A stretch of DNA of 40,022 nt, taken from contig PBLV01000043.1 of NCBI GenBank assembly GCA_002721895.1, forward strand, positions 1 to 40,022. The letters run 5' to 3'. The notes under the pieces are model-generated. The model ran no database searches, was not told the DNA's origin, and saw nothing but the letters and a program-made list of their open reading frames with translations. The position numbers were made by a program, and so were the translations under genes. This stretch comes from Verrucomicrobiales bacterium (GTDB taxonomy: Bacteria; Verrucomicrobiota; Verrucomicrobiae; Limisphaerales; UBA1100). Positions 1-7,829 of this stretch are shown one piece after another (within the stretch, counting starts at the first letter, position 1; every line of letters begins with the position of its first letter).

Positions 1-402
1 AGCCTCATAAACTGGCCCCCATCGCATCTTTGCATCCCGTTCCCCCTGCATCCAAATGAAAGTCACTGTCTTCAGCTTTTGCCCCTTGATCGCGGGGTTC
101 ACCTTACCCATTAAGCGATCGTACAGGTCACCCGTCTTGGCCGGCTTCGCGCCCTGCGGCGAGGCCCACTTCTTGAACCAACGCTGGATCGGCTGCCCCC
201 CCAACGCATCCTGCACAACAATCACGTTGTCCTTGCCCAGCGCCTTCTCCACCGCCGGCGTAAACGCCTCCTGCGGCCGATGCCCCTGCATGTTCGATTG
301 GCCGGACAGGATGAACAGGTGTTTCCCGTCCGCCGCCATGGTTTCCCCCGCAAACAGCCAAGCTGCCGCAAGCAATCCGCTCTTCATGAATTTCATTTTC
401 AT
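1..402 (-). CDS. Sialate O-acetylesterase (SASA/DUF303) family protein, N-terminal part
   Basis: The frame is open for 134 codons from an ATG at 402 and leaves the window at base 1, so the C-terminus is missing. The first ~22 residues look like a signal peptide (MKMKFMKSGLLAAAWLFAGETMAADG), implying export. Directly after it comes FILSGQSNMQGH, the GQSNM block that carries the nucleophilic serine in the SASA family (SGNH-hydrolase fold); further on, FIWMQGERDA matches the second conserved block of the family (QGExD). Members remove O-acetyl groups from sialic acids or other glycans. An AAGGA-type ribosome site lies a few bases before the ATG. It follows the M24 peptidase gene by 12 bp on the same strand and is probably co-transcribed with it. 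Family assignment is firm; the substrate cannot be judged. Confidence 0.88.
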   Translation of the reverse strand, partial: MKMKFMKSGLLAAAWLFAGETMAADGKHLFILSGQSNMQGHRPQEAFTPAVEKALGKDNVIVVQDALGGQPIQRWFKKWASPQGAKPAKTGDLYDRLMGKVNPAIKGQKLKTVTFIWMQGERDAKMRWGPVYEA

Positions 403-414
403 AGTTCCTTTCGA

Positions 415-1563
415 TTATCGCCAATCCAGACCGTTGTGGAGCTGGTTAAAATTCTCGTGGCCAGCAGCCGTCACCGCCACCATGTCTTCCACGCGCACGC
501 CGCCGTGAATGGCCGAATACAAGCCGGGCTCCACAGTGAACACCTCGCGCTCCAAAATTTCGCCGCCGCCGGTGGCGAGTAGGATGGGTTCGTGCACGTC
601 GAGACCAATGCCGTGCCCGGTACCGTGGCGCATGCCAATCCAGTCGTCGTCCTTTTCGGTAGTGGGCGCGCCCATGGTGTAGCCGGCTTCAGTAATCACC
701 GCCGCAACCGCCTCGTGCACGGCCTGTCCCGTGGTGCCCGGTCGCAGGGACTCACAACCGGCGGCGTTGGCCCGCACCACGCAGGCGTGCATGTCGCGCA
801 CAATATCCGAAGGATCGCCATTCACCACCGTGCGCGTGCAATCGCCGCAATAGTGGGTGTGATTATGGGTCGGGAAAATATCGACGATCACCGGCAAATC
901 TTTTTTCAGTGGCCCCGTGCCGAAGTGATGGCAATCGGCCACGTGCGGCACGGTCACCACGATTGAATCGTGCAGCGTGGTACAGTCGTGATCCAGCACA
1001 AAGCGACTGATCAACTGCCGCACGCGCTCGGAAGTGAGCGGCGCACCTTCATGTTGAAGGATCCCCTCGGCATCGGCCGATGCACGGGCGATCAATGAGC
1101 ACGCCATCTCCATCGTGGCTTCCGTGATTTTTTGGACCGCGCGCAGATGTTCGAGCTCTTCATTACTTTTCACGCGCCGCTGCAGCACGCCGTAATCGCC
1201 ATCGTACTCCAACGTGATGCCCGCCTGCTGCAATTGATGCGCGAAGAGATACGGCAAAGTGCGATCGGCGCGCACGGTTGTCACACCGGCTTGTCGTAAA
1301 CATTCCGCACCGGCTTGCGCAAGGGCCGTGTCGCGGTCGCCGTCCAGCCCGTCTTCAGGCGTGTAATCCGCCGCACAGCCGATGCGATCGGCCTTGGCCA
1401 ACCGCTTGGCGCGGTCCATTTCAATATCCCGCACCAACAACACCGTCTCGCCATCCGGAAGCTCGGCGAAAAACGCCGAATCCCCCACGGAAAATTGGAT
1501 GCGATGAAACAAAGTCATGTTCACCGCCGGCACACCGGCCAGGACATTGGCCGTACTGCTCAT
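415..1563 (-). CDS. M24 family metallopeptidase (Xaa-Pro aminopeptidase-like)
   Basis: A 382-residue protein with an N-terminal creatinase-like half and a C-terminal pita-bread peptidase half. The dinuclear metal ligands of M24 are visible in order: Asp in VDIFP, Asp in GDCTRTVV, His in GTGHGIGLDVHE, Glu in FTVEPGLY and Glu in VRVEDM. All five are present, so it should be active on dipeptides or on N-terminal Xaa-Pro. There is no signal peptide, so it is probably cytoplasmic. The ATG at 1563 is chosen because it is preceded by AAAGGCGGGC and because the residues upstream of it (from 1611) are not typical of the family. The SASA gene follows after 12 bp. The start also overlaps the stop of a short upstream frame (1560-1751) as ATGA. 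Aminopeptidase versus prolidase or creatinase-like specificity cannot be separated by eye. Confidence 0.9.
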   Translation of the reverse strand: MSSTANVLAGVPAVNMTLFHRIQFSVGDSAFFAELPDGETVLLVRDIEMDRAKRLAKADRIGCAADYTPEDGLDGDRDTALAQAGAECLRQAGVTTVRADRTLPYLFAHQLQQAGITLEYDGDYGVLQRRVKSNEELEHLRAVQKITEATMEMACSLIARASADAEGILQHEGAPLTSERVRQLISRFVLDHDCTTLHDSIVVTVPHVADCHHFGTGPLKKDLPVIVDIFPTHNHTHYCGDCTRTVVNGDPSDIVRDMHACVVRANAAGCESLRPGTTGQAVHEAVAAVITEAGYTMGAPTTEKDDDWIGMRHGTGHGIGLDVHEPILLATGGGEILEREVFTVEPGLYSAIHGGVRVEDMVAVTAAGHENFNQLHNGLDWR

Positions 1564-1751
1564 TGCCCGCCTTTCATTAAATGCCGAAATTGCCGTGCCA
1601 TCGCCGGACACAACACCACGCGCGCAGAGGCATCATTCAATTCAACGCAATCCTCAAACCCATGAAAAGCCCGCTTTCGCACACCGTCTGCCGCCGTGCC
1701 AACCGACACCATACCAACCAAAAACCAGCCGCAACCCAGCCCAAATGTCAT
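1560..1751 (-). pseudogene. Short secreted fragment upstream of the M24 gene (possible truncated gene remnant)
   Basis: A 63-codon frame begins MTFGLGCGWFLVGMVSVGTAADG, which reads like a signal peptide, and continues into GFEDCVELNDASARVVLCP. That stretch resembles the beginning of secreted aldose-epimerase-like (DUF4380-type) proteins, in which a 'xNCVxLxN....VVL.P..GGR' opening is followed by about 250 further residues. Here the resemblance fades after VVLCP and the frame ends with a TGA that overlaps the M24 ATG (ATGA). Either this is a real small protein coupled to the peptidase gene, or the 5' relic of a larger gene whose remainder was lost when the M24 gene was placed after it. The family resemblance is from memory and is not strong. 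Confidence 0.35.
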
Positions 1752-1899
1752 GCGTCACCCTACCGTCATCGTCTTGACTCGACAGTAAAAAAAGCAGCAC
1801 GACCCGAACCGCACGACCTTTTCTTGATTTAAAAAACACATTTAAACCTTGCCAACACCCTTGATCTCAAGTAGTCACCCCCGCTCACGAGGTTTTCGC

Positions 1900-1916
1900 G
1901 GAGTGCTCTTCACTCC
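1900..1916 (+). promoter_or_regulatory. Hairpin 1 in the helicase leader
   Basis: GGAGTG (1900-1905) and CACTCC (1911-1916) are exact reverse complements around a 5-base CTCTT loop. The hairpin lies about 125 bases before the helicase ATG. It is short, and its role is inferred only from its position with a second hairpin in the same leader. Confidence 0.35.
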
Positions 1917-1969
1917 ACTTATGCGAATACATTCCGATCCAGGTCAGGCCTGCTTGTCGGTATGGCCTT

Positions 1970-1995
1970 GGCCGAATAATTCGGCCCTTTCTTTT
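1970..1995 (+). terminator. Terminator-like hairpin in the helicase leader (possible attenuator)
   Basis: The 17-base palindrome GGCCGAATAATTCGGCC (1970-1986) has perfect 8-base arms and is followed at once by the T-rich CTTTCTTTT. This has the shape of a small intrinsic terminator placed about 45 bases upstream of the helicase ATG at 2041, within what should be its transcribed leader. If transcription starts upstream, it could act as an attenuator; alternatively it ends a short upstream transcript. The high AT content of the inner stem would make it temperature-sensitive. Confidence 0.4.
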
Positions 1996-2040
1996 ACTGC
2001 GTCCGGCGGAAAAGAAACAATCCAGACCGGACCGGAAAAA

Positions 2041-3486
2041 ATGAATACTGAATCCCGCACCAAGCGGAAACGCCAAATCTCCGCCAAACGGCCCCATCGT
2101 CGCCATGCGCGATCTCAGGGCAATTCACCGCATAACCCGCGCCACCTTTCACGTGCGGGAATGAATGAAGCATTCCCGCAAGACATCGCAGAGCGCCCTG
2201 CCAAGTCCAAGAAACCCACTGGCCGACCCCACGGTGCTTTTGGCACCTTGATCCCCTTACTCCAACGAGCGATTTCCAGCGAAGGCTATTCGGATCCCAC
2301 GAAAATCCAAACCGAATGCATCCCTCCCATTCTCGATGGCAATGACGTGATTGGCAGCGCTCAAACCGGCACCGGCAAGACCGCCGCCTTTGCCCTGCCG
2401 CTCCTTCAGCAATTGTCCTTTGAAACACGCCGTCCCAGCAGCCGCACTCCGCGGGCGTTGATCCTAGCCCCCACCCGCGAACTTGCCGCCCAGATCGGTG
2501 ACAGCCTCGCAACCTATGGCCGGTTTCTGAACCTCACCCACACTGTCATCTTCGGAGGTGTAAACCAATACCGGCAAGTCAAGGCCATGCACCGCGGCGT
2601 GGACGTGCTGGTGGCCACACCCGGCCGGTTGCTGGACCTGATCAACCAAGGGCACATCCAGTTGGATCATGTGGAAATATTTGTGCTGGATGAAGTGGAT
2701 CGCATGCTCGACATGGGCTTTATCCCCGACATCGAGCGCATTCGCACGCTCCTCCCCGACGAACGGCAGACCTTGTTTTTCTCCGCCACTATGAACGCCA
2801 AGATGGAAACACTGGCTCGCTCCATGGTCCGCAACCCCGTGCGCATCGCTATCGAGCCCAAGGCTCCCACTGTCGAGCGTATCGAGCAAGCTGTCCTGTT
2901 TGTCCACCAAAAACAAAAGGACAAGCTACTGCTCGAACTGCTGGAATCCACAGAAGGCGGCAAGGTGATTCTCTTTACCCAGATGAAACATCAGGCCAAT
3001 CGCGTGGCTGAAAAACTGGACCAAGCCGGCATCCGTAGCGCGACCATTCACGGCAATAAATCTCAGGCCGCCCGCACGCGCGCGTTGGAAGGCTTCAAAC
3101 AAAACCGTTTCCGCGTACTGGTCGCCACCGACGTTGCCGCCCGAGGTCTGGATGTGGATGACATCACTCAAGTGATCAATTACGACCTGCCCATGGAATC
3201 AGAAACCTATATTCACCGCATTGGCCGCACTGGACGCGCCGGCATGGATGGTCAAGCCTGGTCCTTCTGCACCGCCGAAGATCGCTCGCTCCTGCACAGC
3301 ATTGAAAAGCTTCTGGGCCGCCCCGTCCCCGTTGTGCTGGATCATCCTTATCATTCGGAAGAAGCCAGCCACTCCAGGCTACCCGCACCGAAAAATTTTG
3401 GTCGCCAACAAAACCGCAGCCCGCGCCGACCCGGAAAATTCCGCAGCACGCGCCGCCCTCGCCGCCACAAACGCTCAAAACGCTAA
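2041..3486 (+). CDS. DEAD-box RNA helicase, RhlE-like, with DEVD motif II
   Basis: A 481-residue ATP-dependent RNA helicase. Motifs in order: Q motif (GYSDPTKIQ), motif I AQTGTGKT near residue 107, PTRELAAQ, VATPGRLLD, motif II DEVD near residue 217, motif III SAT near 250, then in the second RecA domain HGNKSQAARTRALEGFK, VLVATDVAARGLDV and HRIGRTGRAG near 392. The core best matches RhlE-type helicases involved in ribosome assembly, RNA decay or cold adaptation. An N-terminal basic extension (~85 residues) and a C-terminal Arg/Lys-rich tail ending RRPRRHKRSKR should bind RNA non-specifically. Motif II is DEVD rather than DEAD; the two acidic residues needed for catalysis remain. The ATG at 2041 was chosen over an in-frame start at 1849, which would translate the hairpin leader; its ribosome site is weak (GGAAAAA). 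Confidence 0.93.
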   Translation: MNTESRTKRKRQISAKRPHRRHARSQGNSPHNPRHLSRAGMNEAFPQDIAERPAKSKKPTGRPHGAFGTLIPLLQRAISSEGYSDPTKIQTECIPPILDGNDVIGSAQTGTGKTAAFALPLLQQLSFETRRPSSRTPRALILAPTRELAAQIGDSLATYGRFLNLTHTVIFGGVNQYRQVKAMHRGVDVLVATPGRLLDLINQGHIQLDHVEIFVLDEVDRMLDMGFIPDIERIRTLLPDERQTLFFSATMNAKMETLARSMVRNPVRIAIEPKAPTVERIEQAVLFVHQKQKDKLLLELLESTEGGKVILFTQMKHQANRVAEKLDQAGIRSATIHGNKSQAARTRALEGFKQNRFRVLVATDVAARGLDVDDITQVINYDLPMESETYIHRIGRTGRAGMDGQAWSFCTAEDRSLLHSIEKLLGRPVPVVLDHPYHSEEASHSRLPAPKNFGRQQNRSPRRPGKFRSTRRPRRHKRSKR

Positions 3487-3597
3487 GGTGATTAGTTCCG
3501 AAAAACTGGCCTAAGAAATTGCAAACTTCCGCGTTGTTGCGGCTAAGGATCAAGCGCTTCCCAACATTGGGGCAATCTTGTGCGCCTCCATTGAAAA

Positions 3598-4890
3598 TCA
3601 GTTGTTGGTGGGCCGGCTGCCACGGGGGAGATCGCTGCGCTTGGGAACGAGTTTCAGCCCCCTTTCGGTGACTTCCCATGTGGTAATCTGCGCGGTGGCG
3701 GTGGTGCGGCCGAGTTCCTTGCCATCCGGATCGTATATCACCCAATGGTGGCCGATGTAGGTGTTTTGTGCATAGCCCGCGCCGGGTTGAAGTCCGTTGC
3801 GGTAGGTTTCAAGTTCGCCACCGAAGTTGACCCAGCGGATGGTTACGGGCGTTTTGGTGCGATTGACAAATTGGATCTCGGTTTGGGTCGCAGTGTGCTG
3901 AATTTCCACGCGCGGGATGATTTCCCGCAAGTCAGCCACCTCGAAAACATACAGCGGTTGGTTGTTGTTCAAATTGATCTCACGCAAAAGAGGCAGCGTG
4001 GCAAGGGCCTTAAGCTTGCGAATTTGGTTGCCGGTAAGGTTCAACGTGCGCAGGTTTTTAAGGCCGGACAGCGGGGCCAACTCGGCAATCTTGTTATTGT
4101 CGAGATCCAGTTCGGCGAGATTGTGCAAACCCGCGAGGGGTCGAATGTCGGTGATTTGATTTTGCTGGAGCTTCAGGGATCTGAGATTTTTCAGGCCAGC
4201 GAGCGGAGTTAGGTTTGTGATTTTGTTATTGGAAAGGACAAGGCTCTCGAGGTTGACCAGGGTGACTAGGGGCCGAAGATCAGAAACCTGACATTGCGAC
4301 AAGTCCAGATGACGCAGTTCGCGCAAGCCAGCCAAGGGTTGAAGGGACGCGGGTTGGCTGCCGGAAAGAACGAGGGATCGCAATCTGGTCAGCCCAGCCA
4401 AACCGCCAAGGTCTTTTGTCTGGCTGTGCCAGAGGGAAAGAGACTCGAGTTGTTTCAGCGCAGCCAACGGACCAAGTCCGGGCGCCTTGTTTCCGTCCAG
4501 ACTCAAGACACGAAGCCTGACACACTGGGCCAAGGGCGAAATGTCCGTGACCTGATTCCGATCAAGGTGCAGGGTTTCGAGTTGCCGCATTGCGGCCAAG
4601 GGGGCGAGGTCCGTCAGCCTGTTGTTGTGCAACCAAAGCTGGCGCAGATTTACAGCGGGAGCAATCGGGGCGAGATCTGTGATGTTCTTGTTGGCCAATC
4701 CCAAGCGTGAGACTTTCTGGAGGTCGGCCGATGAAAGATCGCCCTCGGGCTTGGCAAGGGCACCGCGAAACGCATCCTCGATGGCTTTTTTGGCCGCAGC
4801 ATTGTTGGGAGGCGCGGCACTGGAAACTCCGCCCAGAAGGAAAAAAGCCGGAAGCGCCAGTTGTAAAATCCGCCGCACGCCCGCCATCAT
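3598..4890 (-). CDS. Secreted leucine-rich-repeat protein with C-terminal VHL-beta-like domain
   Basis: 430 residues. A signal peptide is visible (MMAGVRRILQLALPAFFLLG, cleavage near SSAAPP). Residues ~63-320 hold about twelve tandem 22-residue repeats of the internalin/SDS22 type (LxLxxNxITDLxPLAxLxxL), a curved binding surface. Residues ~335-400 read IQFVNRTKTPVTIRWVNFGG, then ELETYRNGLQPG, then NTYIGHHWVIYDPDG, which aligns almost without gaps to the beta domain of the human von Hippel-Lindau protein (W-x-N-F-x-G-E ... Y ... PG ... S/T-Y-x-G-H-x-W). No catalytic domain or membrane anchor is seen. Start: ATG at 4890 (or 4887), because the signal peptide begins there; the frame is open further upstream to 5022 but those residues overlap the divergent gene. 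It ends convergent to the helicase gene (111 bp apart), with only small stems (for example CCCAAcaTTGGG at 3557-3569) between them. Confidence 0.85.
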   Translation of the reverse strand: MMAGVRRILQLALPAFFLLGGVSSAAPPNNAAAKKAIEDAFRGALAKPEGDLSSADLQKVSRLGLANKNITDLAPIAPAVNLRQLWLHNNRLTDLAPLAAMRQLETLHLDRNQVTDISPLAQCVRLRVLSLDGNKAPGLGPLAALKQLESLSLWHSQTKDLGGLAGLTRLRSLVLSGSQPASLQPLAGLRELRHLDLSQCQVSDLRPLVTLVNLESLVLSNNKITNLTPLAGLKNLRSLKLQQNQITDIRPLAGLHNLAELDLDNNKIAELAPLSGLKNLRTLNLTGNQIRKLKALATLPLLREINLNNNQPLYVFEVADLREIIPRVEIQHTATQTEIQFVNRTKTPVTIRWVNFGGELETYRNGLQPGAGYAQNTYIGHHWVIYDPDGKELGRTTATAQITTWEVTERGLKLVPKRSDLPRGSRPTNN

Positions 4891-4996
4891 ACTTGTTGGC
4901 CATAAAATTGCCACCGGAAATCGTCCCTTGTCCGCAATGACGGCTTGATCGAAAACCGCGAACACAGGAGAATCCGGCGGTTCGAATCCATGGGTC

Positions 4997-7426
4997 ATGA
5001 AACGTCTCGCGGGATTCATCATCGTTTGTTTGGCACTGTCCTTCGCAGTGTGGGCTGATCGTGTCTACACACGCACTGGGCAAGTGTTGCGAGGGAAGGC
5101 GGATTTCGCCACCGACGGCTCCGTGTCCGTGGGCACCAGCAAGGTGCCCGCTGCCAGTTTCCATCGCGCCCAGTTGGATGCCCCCGCCACCAAATCTGGC
5201 CTTCGGGGCGTCACCTTCAAGACCCATCTTGGCGAATGGGCCAAACTGGAGGATTTCCGACAATTGCCGGTGGACCTGAGCGGCAGATTGCCCAGTGACC
5301 ATCTCAACTTGGAAAGCGCCGGCCATATCTTCAATTTCAAGATGGGCGACTCGCTCCTGCGCTGGACCTCCCCGCTGGTCGAGCAAAGGCCTTTTATCGT
5401 CAGCACCACGGCCACGGCGCTAGGTGGGGATGGTGTGATTCTCGCCCATGGAGGCAATCGGGAAGGCTACGCCATTTATCTCAAGGGCGGGTACCTGCAT
5501 TTTGTGCTGCGCATGGAAAACCAAATGATCACCGCGCGCGACGAAACCCCCATGCCGATGAACCGACCGGTGAAAATCACCGCCGCTCTGCGCCGGGACT
5601 TCAACCTGCAACTCACCGTCGACGGCCGCGAAGCCGCACTGACCCCAGCCCCCGGCCTTATTCCCCGCCAGCCGCTGGAGGGAATCAGTGTTGGATTTGA
5701 TCAACGCCCGACTCTCGTTGGCCATTATCCCGCCGACAACCACTTTCAAGGCACCCTCGAAAATGTGCAGGTTCGACTCATGGGCCGCGCGCGTATTTAC
5801 ACGGGCCAATTGCACATTGTCACCCCGGGCCGATACACGTTCAAAGTAACCACCGACGCAGCCACACGCCTTGAAATTGGCGGCCGAAGAGTGCTTGGCC
5901 ACGACAACCCCACCACCCCCACGCCCCTTAACGGCTCTCTGGACCTTGCCGCTGGCAGCCACGAGTTTAGGCTCGTCCATGCGCAACTCAATACCCCACG
6001 CACCAACCCCAACAGCACGCAGCAATTCTTCCCCCTCCAATGGGCCGGCCCCGGCATTCCGCAGCCCGTGCCCGTCCCACACACACCCGCGCCCACTTGG
6101 TATCCCGGCGACATCGCCCTCCCCACTGCCGGCGTTCTCACCACCGATGGCTCTTTCATCGCCAAGACAGTCGAGACTGCTGATTCCGACCGTGTTTACT
6201 TCAGCGATGAAAGCAGCACCATTCGGTTCAACGTGAGCATGATTTTCTTTCGGCCCATCACGCTGTTTGAAGCGCGCAAGCTCGCTGACAAACCCGCCGG
6301 CATCCTCGAACTGGACGGCACTTTCACCGAGTGCCGACTGCGCAAGATCGAGCACAACACCCTCAGCGCCAGCTCCGTCCTGTTTGGGTTGCGAAAATTC
6401 AAGCCCGGCATCGACGCCGTCGCCATGGTTCTGCGCCCCGCGCTCAAGCCCCTCCCCGGCCCCACCGTAAGCCTCCATGATGGCTCCATTTTAAACGTTC
6501 GGAAATACATCGTCCAAAATGCCAAGATCACACTCACTGGCACTGGCCTGCCTCGGAAAGAATTCCCCTTGTCACAGGTAGCCACGATTCACACCGACCG
6601 GCTCCCGCACCCCTTCCAAACTGCCGAAGCCCGCTGGGAAAGCCACTCCGAACTGGGCCATCATTTCCTTGGTGAACGGCATCGAAAAATCGAAGCCATC
6701 CTGAAGCAATACAAGGACTGGCAACTCCGCCAAGCCGCAGGCGAACGTGCCTATCACGAGGCTATTCGAAATTTGCCCGATGCTGAAAAAGCTGCGGCCG
6801 AGGCACTGGCCCGCCTTGAAAAAGTGCGCCCGCCTTACGAGGCCGTTGCCCCTGGCGTCCAACTCAAAGCCAAGGCTTACGAACAAACCCGGGCCACTTT
6901 CGCCGCCGCCGAGAAGAAACTCGACGACGATTGCTCCCGCAACGCCCAAGCCCATCAGGCCCTGCAATCCGCCATTGAGTCCCGGCTCAATCCTTCCCTT
7001 CAAAAACTGGCCGAAGCCAACTGGGACATCATCCTACACTCTCGGGAACCCATCAACCAAGGCCAGCTCAACGGCGCTCGATCAAGACGAGACGCCGCCC
7101 TGCGCAACCTTGATGCCGCCAATCGCGACATCGCCAATTTGAGACAGAAATATCGGGAAGTCATCAAAGCCGGTGCCCCGGCCCATGAAGCTGAATTCAC
7201 CGCCCGCAATGCCGAGGAAGCAGCTTGGGAAATTCATCACCAAGCACAACTGGAACTCGCCAAGGTAGGAGTGGATTACGACCCTGCCTACGCCGACTAT
7301 ACCCAAAAAAAGTCCCACGCCGATCACATGCGCAATCAACACGCCCACTCTCAGCGCGAAATCGAAAACGCAAAAGCGAAACTCGAGGCCCTCAAGCCCA
7401 CACTCCAGCTTCTGGCCAAGCCTTGA
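4997..7426 (+). CDS. Secreted protein with LamG-like and PA14-like domains and a coiled-coil tail
   Basis: 809 residues with a clear signal peptide (MKRLAGFIIVCLALSFAVWA). Residues ~108-262 (HIFNFKMGDSLLRW ... QGTLENVQVRLMG) look like a LamG/concanavalin-type jelly roll, including the repeated strands around YAIYLKGGYLHFVLR. Residues ~265-350 (RIYTGQLHIVTPGRYTFKVTTD ... GSLDLAAGSHEFRLVHAQ) match a PA14 carbohydrate-binding fold. Small beta modules containing DG (near residues 20-60, 372-420 and 490-535) recur: 'G.vlrGkadFatDGSVSVG', 'AGVLTTDGSF', 'VSLHDGSIL'. Residues ~560-805 are a charged, Ala-rich coiled coil. Probably a cell-surface or periplasmic glycan-binding protein, but no enzyme motif is seen. 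It is transcribed away from the LRR-VHL gene with 106 bp between the starts, so the two may share regulation. Confidence 0.75.
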   Translation: MKRLAGFIIVCLALSFAVWADRVYTRTGQVLRGKADFATDGSVSVGTSKVPAASFHRAQLDAPATKSGLRGVTFKTHLGEWAKLEDFRQLPVDLSGRLPSDHLNLESAGHIFNFKMGDSLLRWTSPLVEQRPFIVSTTATALGGDGVILAHGGNREGYAIYLKGGYLHFVLRMENQMITARDETPMPMNRPVKITAALRRDFNLQLTVDGREAALTPAPGLIPRQPLEGISVGFDQRPTLVGHYPADNHFQGTLENVQVRLMGRARIYTGQLHIVTPGRYTFKVTTDAATRLEIGGRRVLGHDNPTTPTPLNGSLDLAAGSHEFRLVHAQLNTPRTNPNSTQQFFPLQWAGPGIPQPVPVPHTPAPTWYPGDIALPTAGVLTTDGSFIAKTVETADSDRVYFSDESSTIRFNVSMIFFRPITLFEARKLADKPAGILELDGTFTECRLRKIEHNTLSASSVLFGLRKFKPGIDAVAMVLRPALKPLPGPTVSLHDGSILNVRKYIVQNAKITLTGTGLPRKEFPLSQVATIHTDRLPHPFQTAEARWESHSELGHHFLGERHRKIEAILKQYKDWQLRQAAGERAYHEAIRNLPDAEKAAAEALARLEKVRPPYEAVAPGVQLKAKAYEQTRATFAAAEKKLDDDCSRNAQAHQALQSAIESRLNPSLQKLAEANWDIILHSREPINQGQLNGARSRRDAALRNLDAANRDIANLRQKYREVIKAGAPAHEAEFTARNAEEAAWEIHHQAQLELAKVGVDYDPAYADYTQKKSHADHMRNQHAHSQREIENAKAKLEALKPTLQLLAKP

Positions 7427-7519
7427 TTCTCGGCTGAATACACCCGGCCACAAAAACCGTGCAGCAAAACGAACGGCGATCTACCGTGGTTAGCCTGAAA
7501 TTGAACCTAAAAAGAAAAC

Positions 7520-7560
7520 GGCCACTCAAGAGCCAAGGGATACCAAAGCCTCGAGTGGCC
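7520..7560. repeat. Inverted repeat, 8-11 bp arms
   Basis: GGCCACTC at 7520-7527 and GAGTGGCC at 7553-7560 are exact reverse complements; extending inward gives 11-base arms (GGCCACTCAAG against CTCGAGTGGCC) with one mismatch, around a ~19-base loop. It lies ~95 bp after the stop of the LamG/PA14 gene. There is no T-run, so it is not a classical terminator, but it may end transcription or protect the 3' end. Confidence 0.4.
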
Positions 7561-7807
7561 TGCCAATTTCTTCCAGCACTCCCGAGAGAACACTTTCCAA
7601 ATCCGGCCAGCGGGCGCCTAACTCCTCAATCCACGCTCCCGAAGGTGCGCCTCATGCGAACCGCCTTCCCGAAGGCTTGCAGTTCAGCGGTACTCGCCGC
7701 CCTCTTGAACCGCCCCGAAGGGTTGCTCAATGTTGATAAAATAACTGCAAAACGCGGTTAAACAAGGTGGAGTTATTCAAATTTGTTCACAGGTTATCCA
7801 CTGTTTA

Positions 7808-7829
7808 GCGGCTCTTTGAAGCCGCTTTT
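7808..7829 (+). terminator. Terminator-like hairpin immediately before the PSD1 gene start
   Basis: GCGGCT (7808-7813), a 6-base loop CTTTGA, AGCCGC (7820-7825) and TTTT (7826-7829) form a compact intrinsic-terminator shape. It ends one base before a possible ATG (7831) of the next gene. It could terminate readthrough, or occlude initiation at that ATG, in which case the GTG at 7894 is the true start. Confidence 0.45.

Larger units (their letters stand above)
1752..2040. promoter_or_regulatory. Divergent intergenic region and structured leader of the RNA helicase gene
   Basis: About 290 bp separate the minus-strand peptidase group from the helicase start. The left part (1770-1850) is AT-rich for this window, with TTGACT at 1774 and TTGATT at 1824, and is where promoters would be expected, but no well-spaced -35/-10 pair stands out. 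The right part (1890-2040) contains two simple hairpins, listed separately, and no convincing gene. The open frame does extend upstream to 1849, but its residues before 2041 look like translated leader rather than protein. Confidence 0.4.

Noticed and set aside
415..1611. Longer M24 protein starting at 1611
   Set aside because: The first 16 residues overlap the upstream fragment and lack homology; the ATG at 1563 has the better ribosome site.
7459..7761. 100-codon plus-strand frame in the gap before PSD1
   Set aside because: No motif, unusual composition, and internal CCCGAAGG repeats dominate; no ribosome site.
7793..7801. TTATCCACT, close to the DnaA box consensus
   Set aside because: A single match; no second box, no replication genes and no AT-rich unwinding element of the expected pattern nearby, so not evidence of an origin.
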